Source: an uncultured Pelagibacteraceae bacterium (lineage in GTDB: Bacteria > Pseudomonadota > Alphaproteobacteria > Pelagibacterales > Pelagibacteraceae). From it: a stretch of 44,580 nt of DNA. The DNA lies in NCBI GenBank assembly GCA_902586395.1, contig CACIHL010000002.1, forward strand, positions 1-44,580, written 5' to 3'. Each line of letters starts with the position of its first letter. Position 1 is the first letter of the stretch. Shown in pieces: positions 9,704-17,397 of the stretch. The notes beneath the pieces were generated by a model. That model saw only the letters and a list, made by a program, of their open reading frames with translations. It was not told where the DNA came from and searched no databases. Both the position numbers and the translations under genes were made by a program.

Positions 9704-10879
9704 TTACCTTTTGTCAGGTGTAAGTAATATTAAAAAATATCCTGCTAATGTTGAAAGTAAAGATCCTGTTAAAACTCCAATCTTAACACCATCCATATAT
9801 TGAGCATTCTCAACGAATGCTAAATTTCCAACAAATAAACTCATGGTAAATCCAATTCCAGTCAGTATGCCTACACCATAAAAATTATACCAGCTCGAAT
9901 TTCCTGGCATTTGAGCAATTTTTAATTTTATTGATACATAAGAAAAAACAAACACACCTAGTTGTTTACCAACAAATAACCCCAATACTATACCTAACGG
10001 TACTTTGTCTAATAAAGACGAAAGAGATAATCCTTCTAATGAAACTCCAGCATTAGCAAAAGCAAACAAAGGCATTATTCCAAATGCAACATAAGGACTA
10101 ATTGCATGTTCAATCTTTATTAATAATGAAAAGTCTTTTTCTTTTTTTCTGTGTGGAATAGTCATAGCAAGTAAAACACCAGCAATAGTAGCGTGTATTC
10201 CTGAATTGTGGGTGAAATCCCATAATAGAAGTCCAATTAATAAATATGGAAAAAATACTTTTATATTAAATTTATTTATTACTAAAAGAATTATAAATGC
10301 TACTAGCATTAAAGATAAATACATTACATTTAAGTCACCAGAATAAAATAAGGCTATAATTAATATTGCCCCTAAATCATCTATAATTGCTAATGCTGTT
10401 AAAAAAACTTTTAGTGACAAAGGAACTCTTTTACCTAAAAGAGATAAAACACCTAATGAAAAGGCAATATCTGTTGCCGAAGGTATAGCCCAACCATTTA
10501 TAGTTTCAGGATCTCCAAAATTTATTACTACATAGAATAATGCAGGAACAACCATTCCACCCACAGCAGCTATAATCGGTAGCAATGCTTGTTTGATATT
10601 TGAAAGTTCTCCCTGTAAAAATTCTCTTTTAATTTCTAGTGTTACGAAAAAAAAGAAGATCGCCATTAATGCATCATTAATCCAATGCAAGACAGACAAT
10701 TTAAGTCCGAAGTTGTTTATTCCAATGAACAAATATTTGTTTAATGTTTCAAAATAGAGACTAGATAAATCGGAGTTGCTTATTATTAAAGCTAAGATTG
10801 CACTTATAAGTAAGACCAAACCACTTGCGGCTTCTAATTTAAAAAACCATTTAAATGGTGAGGAAATATATCTAAGCAT
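9704..10879 (-). CDS. nhaA: Na+/H+ antiporter NhaA
   Basis: Multi-TM; IDDLGAILIIALFYSGDL and IPSATDIAFSLGVLSLLGKRVP. Confidence 0.95.
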   Translation of the reverse strand: MLRYISSPFKWFFKLEAASGLVLLISAILALIISNSDLSSLYFETLNKYLFIGINNFGLKLSVLHWINDALMAIFFFFVTLEIKREFLQGELSNIKQALLPIIAAVGGMVVPALFYVVINFGDPETINGWAIPSATDIAFSLGVLSLLGKRVPLSLKVFLTALAIIDDLGAILIIALFYSGDLNVMYLSLMLVAFIILLVINKFNIKVFFPYLLIGLLLWDFTHNSGIHATIAGVLLAMTIPHRKKEKDFSLLIKIEHAISPYVAFGIMPLFAFANAGVSLEGLSLSSLLDKVPLGIVLGLFVGKQLGVFVFSYVSIKLKIAQMPGNSSWYNFYGVGILTGIGFTMSLFVGNLAFVENAQYMDGVKIGVLTGSLLSTLAGYFLILLTPDKR

Positions 10880-10882
10880 GAA

Positions 10883-11341
10883 TTATTTTATCAAATTTTG
10901 AAAAAAAAGAGAAATATCAATTAGAGACTGGTACAAATTGTCTAAATATTTTTCTGCAAAGGGAACATATTCAGAAATTTGTACTATAAAAGTATCTACT
11001 ATCAAAATGAAAGCAACAAAAGAAATAATAAACACTAAAAGAATCTTAAAAAAATTAACTTTTTTAGTTTTTTGTTTTTTACTGGTTTGAGGTTTTTCTA
11101 ATTCAACTGTTTTATCTTCCTCAAATACATCATCATCATATTTATCTTCTATAATACCAAATGACTCTTGAGCTATCTCTTCGTCAGGTATTTCAACATT
11201 AGTTTCATTAATCGTGTTTATATTTTTTGAGTAAAACCACTCTCGGTCACATTCACCACATTGTAGCAGTCTACCTTTAGCTGGGATAAGTTCGTCTTTA
11301 ACACTGAATTTTTTTTTACCACAGGGACAATCAATAATCAT
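10883..11341 (-). CDS. Zinc-ribbon (MJ0042-type) membrane protein
   Basis: MIIDCPCGKKKFSVKDELIPAKGRLLQCGECDREW; C-terminal TM segment. Confidence 0.75.
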   Translation of the reverse strand: MIIDCPCGKKKFSVKDELIPAKGRLLQCGECDREWFYSKNINTINETNVEIPDEEIAQESFGIIEDKYDDDVFEEDKTVELEKPQTSKKQKTKKVNFFKILLVFIISFVAFILIVDTFIVQISEYVPFAEKYLDNLYQSLIDISLFFQNLIK

Positions 11342-11436
11342 AGGTCTTATATACCAGATTTTTATTAAATTTCTTTTAAATTTGCGCTCCTTTATCCTTT
11401 GAAAAAGCTAATATCTACTGTAATAGTATTCAAATT

Positions 11437-11513
<77 letters not shown>

Positions 11514-11517
11514 TGTT

Positions 11518-11802
11518 ATGAAAAAAAAAGCTAAAATTTACAAACCAACAAAAAGCTCTATGCAATCTGGTTTAATGAAAACTAAAGAATGGATATTGGA
11601 ATATATTGTACACAACGAACAAATAAATCCATTGATGGGATGGCAAAGCTCTTCAAACACATTATCAGAGGTAAAAATGACCTTTAATTCTAAAGAAGAT
11701 GCAATTGATTATGCAAAGAAAAATAAGATAAATTATATAGTAGTTGAGCCAAATAAAAGATCAATTGTTAAAAAATCTTACGCAGATAATTTTTTAAAAT
11801 AA
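11518..11802 (+). CDS. NADH-ubiquinone oxidoreductase accessory (NDUFS4/ETC complex I-like) subunit
   Basis: From internal ATG 11518: MKKKAKIYKPTKSSMQSGL...WILEY...PLMGWQSSSNT...F.SKEDAIDYAKKNKINYIV; the upstream part of the listed ORF overlaps tRNA-Pro. Confidence 0.85.
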   Translation: MKKKAKIYKPTKSSMQSGLMKTKEWILEYIVHNEQINPLMGWQSSSNTLSEVKMTFNSKEDAIDYAKKNKINYIVVEPNKRSIVKKSYADNFLK

Positions 11803-12795
11803 ATGTTTAAATTCTTTACAAATAAAAAATGGTCATCTTGGAGTATCTTTGGATCTTTGTTAATTCTTGTTTCAACATGGTACCAAGTACAACTTGATGT
11901 AATGATTAATGAATGGTTTGGTGAATTTTACGACACTTTACAAAAAGCATTAACAACACCCAATTCGGTGACAGAAAAAGAATTCATATCGTATCTCCTA
12001 ACATTTGCTAAAATTGCGGGCGTATGGATGGTAATTTCTGTTGCAACTGATTACTTTACAAGTCATTGGACTTTTAGATGGAGAACAGCTATGGCTGATT
12101 ATTATCATGAGAACTGGTCAAAGGCTAGATTGACAGAGGGTGCGTCTCAAAGAGTTCAAGAAGACACTCTTAAATTTGCAAGAATAATGGAAGGACTTGG
12201 TGTTGAATTATTAAGAAGTTTGATGACCTTAATTGCTTTCTTGCCAATTTTATGGGGACTTTCGAAACAAATAACAATGCTTCCATTTTTTGGGGAAGTG
12301 GATCACGCATTAGTTTGGGTAGCAATAATTTCTGCTTTGGGAGGAACAATATTATTAGCTGCTGTAGGATTTAAATTACCTGGAATAGAGTATGATATAC
12401 AAAAAGAAGAAGCTGCTTATAGAAAAGAGTTGGTATTAGGCGAAGATAATGTAAAAAGAGCAGGAATAAGTAACGTAGACTCATTATATGGAAATGTTAG
12501 AAAAATACATTTTAAAATGTATTTTCATTATCTCTATTTTAATGCAGTTAAATGGAGCTATCTTCAAGGCATGGTAATTGTTCCATATTTAGCTTTAGCT
12601 CCGACAATTGTTACTGGTGCAATTACTCTTGGATTTGTGCAACAAATTGCAAGAGCATTTAATAAAGTAGAAAACTCGTTACAATATTTAGTAAGAAGCT
12701 GGCCAATTATAGTTGAATTAATATCAGTACAAAGAAGATTATCTGAATTTGAAAGTAAATTAGAAAGAGCTACATTTGAACAAGAAAAAGTTTGA
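11803..12795 (+). CDS. SbmA/BacA-like family transporter
   Basis: SWYQVQLDVMINEWFGEFYDTLQKAL... FRWRTAMADYYHENW...EGASQRVQEDTLKFA; SbmA_BacA family pattern. Confidence 0.85.
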   Translation: MFKFFTNKKWSSWSIFGSLLILVSTWYQVQLDVMINEWFGEFYDTLQKALTTPNSVTEKEFISYLLTFAKIAGVWMVISVATDYFTSHWTFRWRTAMADYYHENWSKARLTEGASQRVQEDTLKFARIMEGLGVELLRSLMTLIAFLPILWGLSKQITMLPFFGEVDHALVWVAIISALGGTILLAAVGFKLPGIEYDIQKEEAAYRKELVLGEDNVKRAGISNVDSLYGNVRKIHFKMYFHYLYFNAVKWSYLQGMVIVPYLALAPTIVTGAITLGFVQQIARAFNKVENSLQYLVRSWPIIVELISVQRRLSEFESKLERATFEQEKV

Positions 12796-13745
12796 TGGAT
12801 ATTGATAAAGTTTTTCAGAATCAATTAATAAAAATTACTCAAGAAGCTGCTATTTCAGTTTATCCTCACTTAGGAAAAAATAATAAAATTATTGCAGATG
12901 AAGCAGCAACCAATTCAATGAGAAATAACTTGAATAAAATGAATATCAAAGGGAACATCGTAATAGGTGAGGGCGAAATGGACGAAGCTCCAATGCTATA
13001 TATAGGTGAAAAGTTAGGTACAAAAAAAGGACCTGAATTTGATATCGCGGTCGATCCACTGGAAGGTACTAATTTTGCTGCAAAAAATTTACCTGGAGCT
13101 ATCTCTGTTATTGCAATTTCAAATAAGAATGATTTGCTCAATGCCCCAGAGTCATATATGGAAAAAATTTCTTATCCTAGTGGAATAGATCAAAATGCAA
13201 TCGATTTAGATTTTTCATTAAAAAAAAACTTATCAAATTTAGCTGACTCTAAAAATAAAAAATTTGAAAGTTTAAGAATTTGTATTCTAGATAGACCAAG
13301 ACATAAAAAAATTATAAATGAAGCAAAATCTTTAAATATAGATGTAAAACTAATTACAGATGGTGATGTTTCGGGCGCATTATTAGTGACAGATGAGAAA
13401 TATAAAATTGATTTGTTTCTAGGCACAGGTGGAGGACCCGAAGGCGTTTTAGCTGCATCTGCTTTAGATACTTATGGTTGTGGTTTTCAAGGTAGATTTA
13501 TATTTGATACAGATGAATTAAAAAAAAGAGCAAAGAAAATGGGGATTAATGATTTTGATAAGAAATATAAACTTGATGAAATTGTTAAAGGAGACAGTTT
13601 ATTTTGCGCTACAGGAATTACAAAAGGCGATTTAGTGAGTGGTATAAAATTAAGAGATAACAAGATGATTGTAAACACATTGATAACTCACAAAAGTCAA
13701 AATGTAAAAAAAACTATAATTGGAGAAGTAGATATAAAAAAATGA
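12795..13745 (+). CDS. glpX: Fructose-1,6-bisphosphatase class II
   Basis: GEGEMDEAPMLYIGEKLG, DIAVDPLEGTN, LFLGTGGGPEGVLAASAL; TGATG overlap with preceding gene. Confidence 0.95.
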   Translation: MDIDKVFQNQLIKITQEAAISVYPHLGKNNKIIADEAATNSMRNNLNKMNIKGNIVIGEGEMDEAPMLYIGEKLGTKKGPEFDIAVDPLEGTNFAAKNLPGAISVIAISNKNDLLNAPESYMEKISYPSGIDQNAIDLDFSLKKNLSNLADSKNKKFESLRICILDRPRHKKIINEAKSLNIDVKLITDGDVSGALLVTDEKYKIDLFLGTGGGPEGVLAASALDTYGCGFQGRFIFDTDELKKRAKKMGINDFDKKYKLDEIVKGDSLFCATGITKGDLVSGIKLRDNKMIVNTLITHKSQNVKKTIIGEVDIKK

Positions 13746-15427
13746 TATCTATTTCCGGTAAAGAGTGGAAAGAATACAAAATACCTAAACGTTTAATAGA
13801 CAAATATTCAAGCGATTTTGATATTTCAGAGACTCTATCTAAATTTTATTTAATACGTAATTTTAATAAAGAAGATATTTTGGTTAAAGAAATTACTGAT
13901 AATAATTTAAATATCTTTTCAAAGAACAAAGACTTTTTGTCAGCTTCTGAAATGATAGTCGATATTATTAATAATAAACAAAAAACTTTAATATTTGGTG
14001 ATTATGATGTGGATGGAATTTCTTCTATAACAATATTATCAAGCTTCTTCAAATTCTTAGATCATCCATTCAAATATGTAATTCCAGATAGATTTATTGA
14101 CGGTTATGGTCCAAATATTAGATTAATAGAGCAAAATTTAGATAAAGAAATAGATAATATAATTTTTTTAGATTGTGGATCAAATTCTCATGATGTTATT
14201 AATCACTTAAAGAAAAAAGAAATTAAAACTATCATAGTTGACCATCATATCATAAATAATTTAGATATACCAAAATCAGATATAATTATAAATCCTGTAA
14301 AAAAAAATAAAAAATTTGTTCAAAATAACGTTTGTACAGCCACTTTAACTTTTTTTTTGGTAGATCTAATAAATAAAAGATTATTTTCAAAATTTAAATT
14401 AAATGATTATTTTATTTATTGTTTAATATCTACCATTTGTGATGTAATGCCATTAAGAGGTTTTAATAGAAAATTATTAACAATTGGTTTTAAGAATTTA
14501 ATTATCAAAAATAAAGGGTTAAAGAGATTAATCAACCATAATTTAAAAAAAAAGATAACCTATCAAGATATTGGATTTAACATAGGACCATTAATAAATT
14601 CCTCTGGAAGAGTTGCTAAAGCTAATGATGTAGTCGAATTATTTCTTACACAAAATGATGAAAAAATTGATAAAATATTAAATAAGATGAATATACATAA
14701 TATGAAAAGAAAAAAAATTGAACAAGAGAACTTGGGCTTAATAGATCTTAAAAAATATAATAGTAAAAATGTGATATTTATTTACAATAAAAAATTTCAT
14801 GAAGGTATAATAGGTATAATTGCAGCAAAATTATCACGGATATTCAATAAACCATGTTTTGTAATAACCGAGTCCCATGACATATTAAAATGCTCAATAA
14901 GATCTGGTAATAATCTAAAAATAAACAAGACTATTAATAAGCTAATTGATAATAAATTAATAATTTCTGGCGGTGGTCACGATGAAGCTGGAGGTTTTAT
15001 TGCTCAAAAAGCATACCTTTCCGATATAGAAGATTTTTTAAACACTGAATATAAAGATCTTGAGACAAAAAACTACTCTTATTTTGATGCTTTTACAATT
15101 CTTCCAAAAAGAAATAGTTCTATAATAAATGATTTAAAGTCTCTAGAACCATTTGGAAAGGATAATCCCGAACCTATTTTTTGTTTTAAGAATATAAAAT
15201 CAATTAAATCTAAGATTATTAATAAACGACATGTTCAAAATATTTTAAAAAATAAAAGTGGAAGATCAATTAAAAGTATTAGTTTTGACTGCGTCAATTC
15301 TGAACTAGGTAAATATCTATTAAACTTTAAAAAAGAATTTGATTTAATTGGAAGTGTTGTTGAAAACAATTGGAATAACAAAAAAGATTTAGAATTAAGA
15401 GTAATTGATATAATTCAAAAGACATAA
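13742..15427 (+). CDS. recJ: Single-stranded-DNA-specific exonuclease RecJ
   Basis: FGDYDVDGISSITIL, DCGSNSH, IVDHHI, SGGGHDEAGGF. Confidence 0.95.
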   Translation: MISISGKEWKEYKIPKRLIDKYSSDFDISETLSKFYLIRNFNKEDILVKEITDNNLNIFSKNKDFLSASEMIVDIINNKQKTLIFGDYDVDGISSITILSSFFKFLDHPFKYVIPDRFIDGYGPNIRLIEQNLDKEIDNIIFLDCGSNSHDVINHLKKKEIKTIIVDHHIINNLDIPKSDIIINPVKKNKKFVQNNVCTATLTFFLVDLINKRLFSKFKLNDYFIYCLISTICDVMPLRGFNRKLLTIGFKNLIIKNKGLKRLINHNLKKKITYQDIGFNIGPLINSSGRVAKANDVVELFLTQNDEKIDKILNKMNIHNMKRKKIEQENLGLIDLKKYNSKNVIFIYNKKFHEGIIGIIAAKLSRIFNKPCFVITESHDILKCSIRSGNNLKINKTINKLIDNKLIISGGGHDEAGGFIAQKAYLSDIEDFLNTEYKDLETKNYSYFDAFTILPKRNSSIINDLKSLEPFGKDNPEPIFCFKNIKSIKSKIINKRHVQNILKNKSGRSIKSISFDCVNSELGKYLLNFKKEFDLIGSVVENNWNNKKDLELRVIDIIQKT

Positions 15428-15471
15428 AAACTTGATTAATTTTTTTTTTTACTCTAAAAGAGGTGAAATTT

Positions 15472-15546
15472 GGTCCCTTCGTCTATCGGTTAGGACACAT
15501 GGTTTTCATCCATGAAAGAGGGGTTCGATTCCCCTAGGGACCGCCA
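15472..15546 (+). tRNA. tRNA-Glu (anticodon TTC)
   Basis: ggtcccttcgtctatcggttaggacacatggttttcatccatgaaagaggggttcgattcccctagggaccgcca. Confidence 0.95.
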
Positions 15547-15601
15547 CTAGTTGTTAGATACAGCAACACTTATTTAAATAAATCAGCCCAAAAATTCTTT
15601 A

Positions 15602-15623
15602 TGGGCACACTCTGGGCACACTG
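15602..15623 (+). repeat. Tandem 11-bp repeat, TGGGCACACTC-TGGGCACACTG
   Basis: Direct reading; two copies with 11-nt period, repeated again at 16995-17016. Confidence 0.95.
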
Positions 15624-15636
15624 ATATAATAAAATT

Positions 15637-16983
15637 ATGAAAAAAATATTATTGTCATTGTTTTTTATCTTATCAATGTGCGGAAGTGTTTTTGCAAACT
15701 CTGCCATATATAACGCTATTAATAATGGAGTAATTTACGAGGGTATGAATTATCGGGATTTTGAAATAGTTGTAAGTGGTAAAATTGGAATGGGTGCCAA
15801 AGATGTGAGTGGTTATTATGATCTGTTTGTTACATCTCCTGATGGTGAAAAATTTGGAGATTATAAAGTTGTTTCATTTTACAATGGAATAGCTTTAGTC
15901 ACATTGCATGCCCCAAATGCCAAATGGGTTGCCTGGGGTTTTGGGTCTAAAACAGCTTACGTAACAAAAATTGTAGCTTATAAAAATGGAAATAAACCTG
16001 ATGTTGGAAAAAATTGGATAGAGACAAAAAAACATCTTAAAGAAAAACTTGGAAATATTACTTGGTTAAGACCTAATAAATGGAACACTAACCGGGGAAA
16101 ACTTTTAGTTCTTGATAATGCAGAAAAAGACAGAGAAAAACTATTAATTGCTGAAGAAAAAAAAAGAAAAGAGGAAGAGGAAAGAAAACGTATTGCTGAA
16201 AAAGAGAGAAAAGAAAAAGAAGCTGCAGAGGCAAAAAAACCAAAACCTAAAGTTTCTTCAGAAATAGATAGCTCACTAATTACGATAGGTAGTGGAAGTG
16301 GGTTTTATATAAATAATCAAGGTTATGCTTTAACTAACAATCATGTAATTGAAATCTGTAAACAAACAGTCGCTGTAATTAATGGAGAGGAAACTTTGTT
16401 TAAAGTAATTGCTACAGACATAACAAATGATGTAGCTGTTTTAAAAACAAATTTCAGATCAAGAAGTTTTATAAAAATAAATGATGAAGGAGCCAAACTT
16501 GGAGAAAATGTTATAGCAGTCGGCTATCCACTTGCAGGAAGATTGAGCGATAGTGTTAAAATAACTAGAGGTATAGTTAGTTCGTTAAGCGGTATAAATA
16601 ATAATATTAGTCAGATACAAATTGATGCTGCACTTCAACCAGGTAATAGTGGTGGTCCTGTTTTAAACGAAAATGGTGAAATGATAGGAATTGCTTCAGC
16701 AGGTTTAAATAAATTATTAATGGCAAAAGAAGCTGGTTATGTTCCAGAAAATGTAAATTTTGCTGTAGCCTCACCAACAGTAAGTAACATTTTAAAAAGC
16801 AAAAAAATAAAATTTACAAAGCAAGGTTTTTTCAGTCCGTCTTATTCTAACACTGAACTTGCAGAGTTAGGAAATGATTCAACAATGCAATTATTTTGTA
16901 GAAATACTAAAGTTGCTTATAATAAGTTAAAAAGTAGTAATGAGTATTCCACTGTTCTTTTGGATAAATTAGAAACAGACTAA
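15637..16983 (+). CDS. Secreted trypsin-like serine protease with central charged coiled coil
   Basis: Signal peptide MKKILLSLFFILSMCGSVFA; KKRKEEEERKRIAEKERKEKEAAEAKK; GSGFYINNQGYALTNNHVIE, DITNDVAVLK, QPGNSGGPVLNENGEMIGIA. Confidence 0.88.
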   Translation: MKKILLSLFFILSMCGSVFANSAIYNAINNGVIYEGMNYRDFEIVVSGKIGMGAKDVSGYYDLFVTSPDGEKFGDYKVVSFYNGIALVTLHAPNAKWVAWGFGSKTAYVTKIVAYKNGNKPDVGKNWIETKKHLKEKLGNITWLRPNKWNTNRGKLLVLDNAEKDREKLLIAEEKKRKEEEERKRIAEKERKEKEAAEAKKPKPKVSSEIDSSLITIGSGSGFYINNQGYALTNNHVIEICKQTVAVINGEETLFKVIATDITNDVAVLKTNFRSRSFIKINDEGAKLGENVIAVGYPLAGRLSDSVKITRGIVSSLSGINNNISQIQIDAALQPGNSGGPVLNENGEMIGIASAGLNKLLMAKEAGYVPENVNFAVASPTVSNILKSKKIKFTKQGFFSPSYSNTELAELGNDSTMQLFCRNTKVAYNKLKSSNEYSTVLLDKLETD

Positions 16984-16994
16984 TAAAAAAATAC

Positions 16995-17016
16995 TGGGCA
17001 CACTATGGGCACACTT
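16995..17016 (+). repeat. Tandem 11-bp repeat, TGGGCACACTA-TGGGCACACTT
   Basis: Second pair of the same 11-bp unit, same orientation. Confidence 0.95.
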
Positions 17017-17074
17017 GATTCTAATTTTTTGATTTTGAAGTTAAAAAAAGCTATAAAATATAATGTTAATGATT

Positions 17075-17110
17075 CATGAAAGGGGCGTTCGATTCCCCTA
17101 GAGACCGCCA
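17075..17110 (+). pseudogene. tRNA-Glu 3'-end fragment (attachment-site duplicate)
   Basis: catgaaaggggcgttcgattcccctagagaccgcca versus tRNA-Glu catgaaagaggggttcgattcccctagggaccgcca. Confidence 0.9.
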
Positions 17111-17112
17111 CA

Positions 17113-17397
17113 ATGAAATATTTTGTTTATTTATTAGTTTCAAAGAAAAATAGTAAGATTTTTTCCTATGTTGGAATGACTAAAGATCTAAATAAAAGGA
17201 TTACTCTTCATAACTCTTCTAAAGGAGCTAAATATACCAAGGGAAAAAAATGGCTTTTAGCTTATAAAAAATCTTACAATTCTAAATCAAAAGCCTTAAA
17301 AGAGGAATATAGTCTCAAAAAAGACAAAAAAAAAAGGGAGAAAATTAAATTAAACTTTAATTTAAAAAATGAGAATTTCAATTCTTTTACCATATAA
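17113..17397 (+). CDS. GIY-YIG nuclease superfamily protein (UPF0213-like)
   Basis: MKYFVYLLVSKKNSKIFSYVGMTKDLNKRITLHN...KYTKG. Confidence 0.88.
   Translation: MKYFVYLLVSKKNSKIFSYVGMTKDLNKRITLHNSSKGAKYTKGKKWLLAYKKSYNSKSKALKEEYSLKKDKKKREKIKLNFNLKNENFNSFTI

Larger units (their letters stand above)
15511..17110. mobile_element. Integrase-less mini-element inserted at tRNA-Glu 3' end (attL ~15511-15546, attR ~17075-17110)
   Basis: 36-nt 3' tRNA-Glu segment duplicated at both ends (33/36 identical); 11-bp tandem repeats near both ends; single cargo gene. Confidence 0.75.

Noticed and set aside
12866-13678. Minus-strand ORFs inside glpX
   Set aside because: Antisense shadow ORFs without domains; glpX motifs are clear on the other strand.
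17075-17110. Second functional tRNA-Glu gene
   Set aside because: Only the 3' 36 nt are present and the T-stem is mismatched. It is an attachment-site remnant.
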